NCBI RefSeq assembly: GCF_023065955.2
Contig: NW_026623056.1
Span: forward strand, 88,287,256-88,351,255
Source of the DNA: Ursus arctos
Lineage: Eukaryota > Chordata > Mammalia > Carnivora > Ursidae
Direction: 5' to 3'
DNA: 64,000 nucleotides
A program made the position numbers and the translations under genes. Position 1 is the first letter of the stretch; every line of letters starts with the position of its first letter. Shown here one piece after another: positions 47,200 to 58,414 of the stretch. The notes under the pieces were generated by a model, which was not told the origin of the DNA, did not search any database, and saw only the letters and a list, made by a program, of their open reading frames with translations.

Positions 47200-50100
47200 T
47201 TTTAGTGACTTACCTCTGGTTTTATGGAGTATTTGGGAGAAACTACACTGGTGGAACGTTCTGTTTAACCGCCTGTGTTTAGAAGTCTTAGAAAATTGCA
47301 AAAATAAATCGAATTTTATCATGAGATACGAGGGCCTGAGCACTGACAGTTTCGGCTATGCGATCCTCTCATTTTGATACCTGAAGCAACAATCAATCAT
47401 CTCGTCCTCTGCCTCCACACCAGGGGCTTTCAGTCCGGTTTCAGAACGTGGAGTCAATATTGGGGATATGCTGACTTCACGTGCCTGCTCCAGGAAGGAC
47501 CCGCCATATTCCCTGGGATCTGGTCCTCAGCGTCATTATTTCTATCGTAGGACTCCGCAGTGAAGTAAATTTCACCGCCAGGGTCAAAGAGACTAGAAAG
47601 TACTTTTCGGTACTGAAGAAGCAAATTTTCCTCCACTTTTGCTTATTCTGTTATCTTGCCGCTGAATCTCGCGCTGCAAAAAGAGCAAGCCTTGCACATG
47701 ACAAGTTTAAATTTCGTGCAATTAAAGACCCAGATTTGTAAATCTGGCAGCCGGCTCACATCAGCTTTGTGAGGTTGGATATAATTTTAATGAGAATGCA
47801 TTTAAAGTGTGAGATCTTCTCGGGACGTTCCTGAGCTGGCAGTCAGCTTCTTTTCTCCACGTTTTTATCTCGCTTCCTAATAAAAGAAACTTCAGCTTTC
47901 TAATACATTTCACTTAAAAGTTTTTTGTCGAAACTGTAAGTGTCAGTGGCCTGTGTTTCCAAACATTTTATTTTACTAGCACGTACTTCTGGTACTACTT
48001 ACACTCAGCTTAGACCTATACAGACCCGTGTAAGGATCCCGAAGTCCACCGTGTTCCCTCCTGGGGTCCAAAGTTTTGCCTTCCCAGACTGCGCCATAGT
48101 GGTGCCCTCTCCCTCCCACCATGAAGGTGTCTTCCAATCTCCTCTCAAATGCCTGAGATCCTCATTCATTCTGGCCTCAAGCAAAATTCCTCAGAGAGGG
48201 ACAGGACACACAGAGGGGGTAAGAGCACTTTCCCCATTGCCAATTCCAATGAATTTATTCTGTTAGGGCAACGGGTCGTTAACAGATCGGGTAAGACCTT
48301 GGGTTTCTCCTATGGTTCCAAAGAGTACGGAATCGGATGGCCATCTTAGTTCAGACAGCAAGGTGACCAAGCGAATCCATCCCCAAGATGCAGTTTGTGA
48401 CTACACCCACGTTGGTTACACAAACCTCCCTGCCTACAATACTCCAATTCAGTCTTTCGCTTTGCAACTTTCGTTAAGTTAGTAAGCCCCAAGAATCCAT
48501 AACCCAGACTTCCACTCCATCGCAGAGAAAACGAACCTCTCCACCGGGAATGAGGAATCACTTAGCAGAAATACGGCAACGATAGTACATCGCCAAACAG
48601 GCCTTCCCTCCTTTGCTCCCCTGCACCCGGACTGAGAAGCAAACACACACCTTCACTTTTCAACTAAGATTTGGGAGCCTTTGCCGAACCCTTAATTAAG
48701 TGAAAATTAGAGTTTCCTGCTATTAAAAAATGTCACCGCCTGTGAGTCTGTTTTCTTTCCTATTCATTGGAGAGATGCTTTTCTCCCCCTTCCAGGGGGA
48801 ATAATTATTGAAATAATATTACTCCTAAAAGGAATCCCGTATGAAACACCAGCATGTATGAAAATCTCATTCTCACTAAAACAATTCAAAATTAAAAGGA
48901 AGGAGCCACAGATCTAGTTTTTAAAAACCTTTAGACATGCTAGCAGTTTGTCCTAGATCAGATCTCACGTCTAGTTCTCTAGGATTATAATAAAAAAGTG
49001 ATGAATTCATTCAAAGGGCTTACTTTACACACTTTGAGGATATTTCAGTCTTCATAAGCATTGAAAAAAATCACATAACTAAACTTCCTTCGCACACACT
49101 TCTGAGCATACACAGAGTCAAGGTAACTGAACCCCTTACTTTCATTGCCAAATTACTATTTCTCATACACAATCAGGGTCTTCCAGATTATGACATGTCA
49201 CTATAAAAACAGAAGAACTTAAAAGTTAGTTTAAATCTAAAACTTAGACCATTCTTAGACGCACCCTTTAATTTCTTGGTGTCGTCTACATTTTACTTAC
49301 ACTTAAATTTAGCAAAGTAATTTTAGATCACCCGCCTTCACTACCTCCACTAGATTCCCAATGTTACAAACACGAAGCATTGAATCCTCTCTCCTCTAAA
49401 TACCGAACTGTTACAAATAAAAGGTAAAATTAAAAGGGGAATTCCTCCTGGCTTTTGGAAAACTGGTTCGGCAGCTAGTCCAATCACGGCACACTCCTGT
49501 TGTTTATCTACAGAACAGCTTTGAATCAATAAATGTGAGGTATACGTTGACAACACAAAATGCAGAACTAATGAACGGATAATAAGCCACCTGGAAGTGC
49601 AAAGAAGCACCAGGGAGATCATCGTGAGCACTGACAATACAGAGGGATAGCTGGTAGACCTCGTGCGTAAGCAATCGCCACTTACTGCAGTGACACGAAG
49701 TCCGCCCAACCCTCCAAGTCACGCTGCTGTAACCTGGTATCCAAACTGCCTGAAATCGGGTCCAAAATACTTGAATACTCCTATTGCGTCAGCTTGTTTT
49801 TCTTACAAATGCCTCTCCAGAGTTTTTAATATCCTTTCAAATTCAAGGTGTAGGTCATAAACAAAAGCTGTATTTTGAAGGACTATATTCCACCCCTTCC
49901 CCACCCCAGGGAAGCCCAGGAATCTTTACACGGGAAGGGGAAAGGAAACAGAACCCCTTTGGTAGTCTCCTCCTCATTGGAAAAGCCTGCCTGGGAAGCA
50001 AAGGGTGATGAAGCCAGGAGATGACCTCTTTGTCTCTTTACCTGCATTTAGAGAGATCAACTCCCACTCCAAAAGGAGCAGCGTCAAAAGGCTGGGACTT

Positions 50101-52095
50101 TGCTCACAATGACTTAAGCTACCCTGACCGCATCTTGCTTCCCCGGCTCCATAAGTCTCATTAGAAACATGCAGGTGTCTCTATGTCAACACCTCCTGAA
50201 TGGAGTTCTATGAAATAGCAGGCTGCACTGACATTTACTCAACATGACAACGTCTCGCCACCACTCCATACCATATGATGGACGTTGACCTGTTATCCTT
50301 TTTCACAGGCAGAGTAGGAAAAGCCTTTAGAAACATTAGCTCCTCTGTCTTGTGAAGAAATAAATACGCCTTTAATATTTTATGTTCTTGTTGGGTAAGG
50401 ATAACTAACCAGAAGAAAAAATCAGAGCTAATATTAATTTTAGAAAAAAAGTTGAAAGTTCTCTTGTATTTATTTACCTATAATATGTAATATGATATAT
50501 TCCACATATGCACAGTGTATGTATAATATTTTAGAATAAAACCTAAGTTAAAAATCAGTTTTGACATCTTTCAGAGATGCTTTACTTCTTACTTACATAT
50601 CTGGCATTTCCCCTGGGACCTTAGCCCTCCCCACAAATCAAACACCTGATTTTATGAGATAGAAATTCAAAAAGATTTTTCTGTAATACCAAAAGAAAAC
50701 ATGAGACGCGGAGGGGGGGAATGTTTATATACACGTGTCCATGCAGCCCCATCCCATAATCCATTCAATGGCAAACCCTGATTTTCAAAATTTTAGCTAA
50801 AGGAGGAACATCAGATTAAATCCCCAAACACTCATCAGGAAATAACAGACACATGTAAAATAATGTATCACAATTCTATCCTGAATTTTTACAAATAAAA
50901 TGAAGTAATGACAAAGTGTTAGAAAAGAGGAGAAATTGTCATTTTAAGTGGTGCTGGAATTACATATTCTTCAACATATAAATCAGAAGATATAATGCCC
51001 ATTCGCCAGGGTAGTGTAATTTCCAGAAGTCACTGACTCGAATCGAAGCTAGGATTACCAAACCGCAAACAGCATTTGTGATGTGGGGAGCCCTCATAAA
51101 ACCTTTCTTTAGAATTATAAAACTTTACATACTAGCCACAAGTTTGCATAGCTCATCCTGTTTCCACTAGATTTGTAATTTCAATGGTATGATTAGCTCA
51201 TTCATAATTTGACACCCAGTGAAGTAATTTTTCTGGTTGGGTTTTTACATAACTTCTATTGCCTGGTCTTCCCACTGATGAGGGAGCCCCGGCACAAGCT
51301 CAAGCCAGCAGAGCAAGGGTTAACCCCAGGAATGTGACAGTTCTCCTGGTGATAAGGTGATGGGGAGCTGAGGTCGGTCAAGGGCTCTAAACCACTTGGA
51401 GAGAACTGAAAATACTCAAACTGGATCCGATGATAAATAAACTCTACGTACGATGTTATGTCACCCAGGGAAAAATACAGGGCTTTTTTTACTCACATTG
51501 AAAGTTTTCTGAACTACAGAAACTACAGAAACGTGTCGAGTGTGAAATCTGTGGCCCATATGAATATGTTCTTTTGAAGGATAAACGAAATTATCCTTAT
51601 ATCAACGAAGGGTTGTATTAAGTCCACATCCGCATTAAAATTGTTTATCCAATTTATTAGGCAGTCTAGTCTGCTATTAAATATAACAGCATATAAGTTT
51701 ATGCTTAAAAATACTAAAAATAATTCTATACAGTACCTTTTGCAAAACATGTATCAATATGTAATAGCGATAAATGGATGATGGATTTTAGATACCAAGG
51801 CTAGCTGATAAAAAAATGAATTACAAGTTACATTTTTAAACATGCCAAGTACTCCAATTAAGGTGGCAAATTGTAAGCACAGAAACGTAACAGCTGCACG
51901 CTGAGGTGTCAGAAGGTGAAAACACAGAGACACAGAGGGGGAGAAGAAAGAGACGGAGCCCAGGTTTCAGAACGCCGTCGGAGGGAGAGTCCACGCACGC
52001 AAGGACTGCCCACCAGTGACAGCCCAGTCCACACTTGGTCCCTGCGTTCAGCCAAGAGCGGGCTTTAATGCAACATCTACTCCCAGGCGAGACAA
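47200..52095. other. About 5-kb repeat-poor stretch upstream of the CpG island
   Basis: I recognise no SINE, L1, MIR or DNA transposon here. This is unusual, since the rest of the window has an element every 1-3 kb. The DNA is AT-rich with long low-CpG runs that read like conserved non-coding sequence (for example 47560-47930 and 48680-48960). No coding exon is supported. It would lie in the putative first intron of the minus-strand gene. Confidence 0.4.
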
Positions 52096-52355
52096 CAACG
52101 AGTAGGCTTTTGCTCGGTGCCCCAGATGAGGCCCCCGCCGATTTCGGGGTGCCAGCTCCTCTCCAGCCGGCCCCGACCCCGCGCGCCTTCCGGGACCCCG
52201 GCAGCCTCGAGCCGGCCCTCCAGTCGTCGCACGCCCCACCTGTCCCGGCGCCGTCGGAAGGGCCGGCCACCCAGCCGCCGCCGCCGCCCGCCGCGTCCCC
52301 CCCCCCCCGCAGCCAGCGCGCGAGCCAGGCAGAGCGCGCGGGGCGCGGGACTTAC

Positions 52356-52475
52356 CGGAGGCGAGCGCCGCCGTCGGGGAGGGCGTGTCCCGCACGTGCG
52401 TGTCCGCGCGTGTCCGCGCCCGCGTGTGCCCGCGCGCGTGCCTGGCGGTGCGCGCCGAGCCGGGCCGCACTGACT
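52356..52475 (-). other. Candidate non-coding first exon of an unidentified minus-strand gene
   Basis: On the minus strand the exon would end ...CGCTCGCCTCCG at 52356, with the intron starting GTAAGTCCCG at 52355: a near-perfect donor. An initiator-like TCAGTG (plus 52468-52473) lies about 70 bp downstream of an inverted CCAAT (52540-52544). The transcription start is therefore guessed at about 52470. If transcription starts there, the exon has no ATG. A more upstream start would include only a Met-Gly-stop mini-ORF at about 52503. The coding part would lie to the left, probably beyond this window. The gene is not identifiable. Confidence 0.5.
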
Positions 52476-52539
52476 CCCGGGGCGCCGACGGGCTCAGCCC
52501 ATGGTGTGGGCGCCGGCCTCGGGGAGGCTCCGGCTCCCG

Positions 52540-52544
52540 CCAAT
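52540..52544 (-). promoter_or_regulatory. CCAAT box (ATTGG on the minus strand)
   Basis: The plus strand reads cgccaatcg. Placed about 70 bp before the initiator-like motif for the minus-strand exon. CCAAT boxes commonly lie 60-100 bp upstream of start sites and work in both orientations, so it could also serve a plus-strand start. Confidence 0.5.
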
Positions 52545-53349
52545 CGCCGAGCAGGGAGGCCGCCCCGACGCGCGACCCGCGATCCGGGGGTGCGCGCCGG
52601 GGGCGGGGCGCGGGGGCGCGCGTGTCCAAGGGCGCGTGGGTGTGCGCGCGTGGGTGTGCGAGGGCGGGGAGCCCCGCGGCTCGGGCAGGTCCGGTCGCTG
52701 CCGGGTTTGGGACGGAGCTGGAGGCTGGGGGGGCGGGGAGGGGGGAGGAGGAGGAGGAGCAGCGGCTACAGCGGAGCCCGGGACGACGTGAGCACTGAGC
52801 CCGGCCCCGCCAGAGACGAACCCGGGACGCGCCTCCAGGAGGGGAGACGAGCGGACTGGGGGTGGGGGGGGAGCCGCGGACGTGCTTGCACCTCGAAACT
52901 CGGGGTCGCTTTTGGTGAGAAGTAGAATTTTTTTTTCCTCCAGCCTCAGCCACTACAGACACTGAAAATAAAGAAGTGGTTGCTGCCGGAGAAGTTTAAA
53001 ATGACCACCGACTGACTGCCTTGGATGCTCGTCACAAGGAAGACGTCGCCCTCAGACTGTTGACGAAGAGACGCGGTGCCAAGGTGCCGCCGACTTCGGG
53101 GAGACCTGGACTCGCTCCGTGCGCGCCCCGGGAGCCAGAGGCGGGCGCGGGGACCGGCCGGCCGAGGCTCGCCAGCGGCGGGACGCGGGGCGCGGGTGCC
53201 TGGGTGCGAGACACCCCGGCCTGACGCGCGGACGCGGTGACAGCAGCCCTCGTGAGAACGGTGTCCGCAAAAATACAGCTTCCAAAACTGGGAGCCGCGA
53301 GGTTCAGCGCCTCGGCCTCGGGGGGCACTGTGCTAAGCCCCTCCCGATG

Positions 53350-54855
53350 TTTTAGGTGATCAGTGAATCCTGACCTCCAAATCGCGCTTACCTGAGAGCC
53401 GCTGCTTCTCACTCACGCGTGTCCCACGGGGGCTGTCACGACCGTCCCTGCGTGATCGCTAGGAACCCATCCCACAGCGTCCTCTCGCACACTCTCCCCT
53501 TTCGACCAAGTGCAAACTACTCATGTCCCTCCCTCTCCGAACTTTAACAGCCAAAAATTTCAGCAAACAGCCAGAAAGAAAGCAAAGTCCCCCCACCCCA
53601 AGGGAAGGGAGGGAATAAGCACTCCTTTAATTTGAAAAATAATAATTAAAACTCCCTCAACTTTTAAGGCCGGGCAACATAATCTATTAATTGGTCGCTA
53701 TTAACATGCAGTTTTATTGACCATAGCACACAGAAGTCTGATTGTGAAGGAGGAGTGTTTTCAATGAAAGTAGAGTTATTTTAGCTGCAGACGTGTTTAC
53801 ATTTCTGTGGTTTAGTCTATAACTTTCTCTTTTCCTTGCTGCAGAATTCTGCTCCATGAAGCAAAGCCCTTAGCTCCCAGACATTCCAAAAAGTCTGCCA
53901 AAATAATAGAAAAAAAGAGAGAGAAGAAAAAACACACAGAGACCCCCAAGTCTGGGTCAGGCTCAGGGTTGTAAGTGGGCAGCATGAGTATGCCCCCTCC
54001 CCACACACTTTCCACTTAAAAAAAAAAAAAAGCCTTCAGGGCTCCATTTCCTGTTTGCTGGGGGAAAAAAATGGGTCTAAGCAGCTGAGTTTAGAAACTG
54101 CCTTCTCCAGGACCTATAGATTCTGAGAGGACCTTTAACCCTAAAGATGCCAAAAAGGACTCATTAATTTGAGAATCTGCCATTAGGAACTCTCCAAGGA
54201 AGTGTTTCTTTTTTAAATGGGCAATGTTCATGAAACTACAAATCTATTCTTAGGAAATTTCCTGAACAAACACACACATCATGGTAGATGAGATACAAGC
54301 CACCTCTCCTAAGGGGGGGCAAGATGAGATACCAATAAAAATAAAGAGTGAAAACAGAATAAGCTTCTGACAAGAATGCATCCTTTTGTTAAAGATGTTA
54401 CAGTACAAAGAGCAGTATGCATATTAAAAGGTGCACATTTATAGGGTCATGGCAGTTTATATAATCTGTGCTAGAATCGTCATTTGCAAAATCAATTGAT
54501 TCTTTCCAACTGCTCGCTGCTGCCACAGTAGTCACAATATTGCAATTTATGTGGTTCTAAATAATGTGCAACCTGCCTCGCTCCTTAATTGTCAATTGTG
54601 TATTTTGGTTCCTTTTCTCTCTAGTTATTCTCCAAGACTTCCAGATCCAAGAAACCTCACTGTATTTTGAAATCTTCCTCTTAGCCACTAATTTTCAGAA
54701 CTCACCACAGGGAACCCTTCACATTTAGGAAAGCGCTTTAAAGGAAATAGATTCTCAACCCCGTTCAATGAGATCAGCAGGCCACTGGGCAATGACTCTG
54801 CTTTATGATACTACGGTATGCTAGCGAAATTTCTTGATCTCGTCACTGGCACTAA
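53350..54855. other. Repeat-free sequence right of the CpG island
   Basis: No repeats are recognised. 53640-53830 is AT-rich, smooth and non-repetitive, ending in a pyrimidine tract and CTGCAG (53823-53844) that resembles a splice acceptor. This could be conserved regulatory sequence or part of a divergent transcript. No ORF of note. Confidence 0.4.
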
Positions 54856-54858
54856 ATA

Positions 54859-55251
54859 TTGTACTACAGAACAGTGCCGGAAATAGTACTACGTGTGCTA
54901 ATGGACGAGAGAACATATTTAAAGAATAAAGAACCGCTCTTTGATAGTAAGAAGAGCATGACCTCAATAATCCAAGTTACCACTGTTGAAACTGAAATTG
55001 TGGGTTCAGAAAAACCACAATATTTGAAGCAATGTCACCTCCAGCTCCCCTGTACTACTCTTCTTCCATTCCCCCAAAAATACCATGCACAGAGAGAGAA
55101 AGAGAGAGAATTTCTTAAAAGGCAAGAAGTACATTCTGAGCATACTCAAAAAATTGAGGTCATTCACTTGGGAAAACCTTGGTACCCCAGAAACCTAAAG
55201 TTCTGCATTGATCTTATGACACCATGTCCTCCAATTGATTGCATCTTCTAG
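54859..55251 (+). other. Uncharacterised 130-codon ORF
   Basis: The longest open frame in AT-rich, repeat-free DNA in this window, starting Met-Tyr-Tyr-Arg-Thr. It is rich in Lys, Glu and Pro, with no signal peptide, membrane segment or domain that I recognise. A stop codon ends it at 55249-55251. No splice context or homologue is known to me, so chance is the most likely explanation. Confidence 0.12.
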
Positions 55252-55254
55252 TTT

Positions 55255-57295
55255 GTAATTAGGAAGTGCTTCCTATTGTCTAATCTAATTCCCACCTACT
55301 GTCACAGCATCGCCTGCAGTTATGGTCCATACTCAAGGTCAAAATAGTAGGAAATCCGTGTCAACTAATCAAATCGATTGACTTCATTCAAGAGGCCAAC
55401 AGAAACCAAGTAATGAAGACACATTCACTATCTGTGCTGCAGGACAAATAATAATAATAATAGTAATAATAATAATCCGGTTAATTGTAACTAAGTTAAT
55501 AATGTATCACTTAAAAGAAAGGTTTTTATAAAAACACCCCTTGACACACTTCATAAGAATTAGTATTTTTTAAGTATTTTGTACATGAAATGGTCTTTCT
55601 ATATAAAGTTTTGTGGTCAACTTAATTCTTTTCGAAATCCCTTTTATCCAAAAGATGTTTTGGATTAATTTAAGTGTTTGTTACTGGATAATGTCAAGCT
55701 CTTGTTCAATGAAATGTCCTGCATTGGGTTGTCACACCTGTTAAATATAAGTCTCCTTTTCTTTTGATATTCTGAGAAGGGCCTTAAAAGGTTTACATCC
55801 TTCAATATGGAGATTTAATTGCTTCACTATAATAAAAATAATCCCTATAAAATTCAGATCGTGGATATTTCAAAGCTGAAAGAACTATTGGATCGGAATG
55901 TAAAGGTTGCAGTTCAAAAAGCCTTCCACTTCTAATATAACGTGCATGGGGTTATGAGTTATAAACTCCTGGTTATCATTTTGTAAGGTCTGGTCTTTGT
56001 TGTCCTCACACGGAGCGTCTTTGAGCTTACTTTATGGCTTAGCAGTTCTGTGTGTGCATGTGTTAAATATGGAAAGGGTAGCATATCCCTCTTGCAGTAA
56101 ATGCTCACAAAGGAGGAAGTCTCAGATTCTGTTTTAAACGAGGTCCTGGAGTGAGGTTCCCCCACGGACACATTCATGTCTTCGGTGAGCTCAAGTCTGG
56201 TGTGAAGCTGTGGTTTGAGAAAGCAGACCGTTCGCATGCGTCAGCGGTCGGCCACCATGTGAGCACCCGTTAGCATTCACCTGGGCACCCTGAGCCCGTC
56301 CCCACAGCCTTCACTCAATCACCTGGGACCTTTTCTTCACTGTGGAGGTGGGTGGATGGATGTCTGCCCATTCCAAGTTCCACCTTCCCCCAGGGTCCCC
56401 CAAGACCAGGTAGGGAGGGGAATGAGCATTAGAACCCCAGAGCTGAGGTTCTAGACGTAGCATCCCTGGGTCCCCCTCTCCCCACCACCCCTGGCATCCC
56501 ACTCCCTGACTTCTATCACCGATCGTTATCGAACACCGAAGGACAGAGGTGTGCGCTGTCTTGGAAGAGTCCTCAGCCTCCTACAGACTCTAGGATCTTC
56601 TATTACCAGCTGCTAGGTTCAGTTTTCTGTGTTCTTTGCCCTTTCAGACAAACTACCGTCATGCAGCACTCTTAGCCTCTGAAGCACTTTCTCAATCTCG
56701 GTCAGATAGAGTTGAAGCATTCGGTATGCACAGCAGTTCTCAATAACACGTGGTGGCCACAAATGGCTCCGTAAAATTGCATAATGCATAATTCCTATCA
56801 ACTTGCATAACGCACAGAACACGCTGATAGGAAACACATTGTGCGTCTGTCAGTGAGCTTTGGTGACAAAGGTTATGCAAAATGGATCAGGAGCCTAGAT
56901 TTGTATTTTCAAAATGGAATTACATAGAGCGTGTCAAGAGATTTGCCCCCGCTCTTCTGACGATGACACTTAGGCAATTTGCTTTTGAGTTTCATGTACT
57001 GTGACACTAAATCTATCAGTGAACAATTTTTGTCATGTACATTTTCATCAATGTGATTACTCATGAGCGCAAAACCAGTGGCATTTTTAGAAAATCGAGA
57101 CAATAGCTTCTCAGTGATTTTTCTGTATTGTTAAAGGCACTGGTAGAACGGTGCATCAGTGCAAATAAAATCAATATCTTAAGGACTTTCTTTTGTACCT
57201 TAGAATAGTTCATTAGTATCTTAGGGTTATGGATGACCTGATATAATTTTCATGTGTGGAAAGTCTATTTCAGATATAATGTAGAGACTTTTGTT
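55255..57295. other. Repeat-poor AT-rich sequence
   Basis: An (AAT)n run lies at 55448-55478. Otherwise no element is recognised. 55490-55900 and 56830-57290 are smooth, low-CpG DNA of the kind often conserved between mammals. Confidence 0.35.
55448..55478 (+). repeat. (AAT)n short tandem repeat
   Basis: About 30 bp of ata/aat units with one interruption (agtaat). Confidence 0.85.
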
Positions 57296-57304
57296 GAGGA
57301 ATGC

Positions 57305-57410
57305 GCGAGAACGGGACTCCAGCACCCGTCAGCCGTGGGACCTCGGGCAGCCCCCACCTTCTTGACTAACGCCTCGATCTTCTCATCTATTAAGTGGGGT
57401 TACTGGAATG
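57305..57410 (+). repeat. MIR relic
   Basis: 'ccgtgggacctcgggcagcc', 'gcctcgatcttctcatcta' and 'ttaagtggggttactgg' match MIR (tgtgaccttgggcaag ... cagtttcctcatctg ... aatggggataat). Confidence 0.65.
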
Positions 57411-57674
57411 CATGACGGCAAAAACGCTCAACACAAGACTCCCCCAGGAAGAACTGGGGTTATTCGTCTTCTTCTCCCTACTTCTTGGCACAGACACTGA
57501 CTGCTTTGTCAGGACACCTATTAGAAATGATACCTCGCTCCGACAAGCCCTGAAGTGCACACCTCTTGCCTCCCTCACGTGCACCCAAGCAGGAAGAGAG
57601 AGCAGCGCCCTCTCGGGATGGGTTCTGTTACCTTTGGGTCCTACATCAGCCTGGTGTGGGGCGAAGAACTACAG

Positions 57675-57875
57675 TCTGCACAGCAGTGACCTGGGCCCTT
57701 CCTCCACATCAAAATCACCTGCAGCTTCAAGAATAGCGCCCTCATCTGGACCCTGCCGCAGACAGAGTGAATCAGGATCTCGGGGGACCAGGGGACTATC
57801 GCACTGGCACCGATACTCCCCAGGTGGTTGGAATGGATCCCTAGGGTGCAGGACCACAGCTGCTGAAATTATAGT
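57675..57875 (+). mobile_element. MER5A-type hAT MITE
   Basis: 'ccacatcaaaatcacctgca', 'cagagtgaatcaggatctcg', 'gataactccccaggtgg'-like sequence (57815-57830) and 'gggtgcaggaccacagc' follow the MER5A layout: 'gcacattagaatcacctgg', 'cagagattctgat', 'ctccccaggtgattct', then the terminal part. Confidence 0.7.
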
Positions 57876-57879
57876 CATT

Positions 57880-58250
57880 AAGTGAATAAGGAAGGACGTC
57901 CAGAATCTCACCTGGTTCAAAGACTCTAGAAAATGCACTTTAAAGATGAACTCATCCCCTCAAACAGCTGCCTAGCCAGAGCCCTCTTCCTATGTTCAGA
58001 GTTCTCACTTGGTCACAAAATCCTGGGGTCTTGGAATTTCTTCCTCATTCTGCCCCCTTTTCTTGGACTGTCCTTCCCATCTTCACGCGGTCTGCCATTT
58101 ATAAAGCCCTTATAGATATGTTTATCACGCAGGTGACTTCAGTCACTTTGTGCGGTAGGGACAAGGCCCGACATGCTCCAAGTTCAAAGGGCTCCAAAGT
58201 GGGTCCAAACTCAAACCTAGATCTTGGGAGCTTTCACTGTGTGGCCCTTT
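57880..58250. other. Unique non-coding sequence
   Basis: No repeat or gene is recognised. Confidence 0.3.
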
Positions 58251-58254
58251 GCCA

Positions 58255-58410
58255 TCCTTCCTTATTCAGAATCTCCTTCTGGATCCCTCCTTGCCAGCCC
58301 TGAGCCTAACGTAAGCCCTGTCCTCCGGCAAGCCTTCCCCCCTTGGGGACAGCACCGATGTGTCTTAACTACATCATTCACGCATTGGAACTCAATAAGA
58401 ATTGCTCGAT
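58255..58410 (+). repeat. L2/MIR-like relic
   Basis: 'ccggcaagccttccccccttg' and 'cattggaactcaataagaat' resemble L2 3'-end wording (aggaagccttccctga ... gcactcaataaatat). Confidence 0.4.
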
Positions 58411-58414
58411 AAGA

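Larger units (their letters stand above)
52100..53345. promoter_or_regulatory. CpG island
   Basis: About 1.2 kb of very GC-rich DNA dense in CpG, in a CpG-poor window. Densest at 52130-52700. It contains G-rich strand runs (52724-52760), GC boxes such as ggggcgggg near 52598, and CCAAT at 52540-52544. No interspersed repeats are inside. This is the typical form of a mammalian promoter. Long open frames on both strands across it arise from stop-poor GC-rich DNA. Confidence 0.93.

Noticed and set aside
52035..52962. ORFs of about 300 codons on both strands over the CpG island.
   Set aside because: Open frames on both strands of very GC-rich DNA reflect rare stop codons. Composition is Arg/Pro/Ala/Gly with no domain, and the minus ORF runs through the strong donor at 52355.
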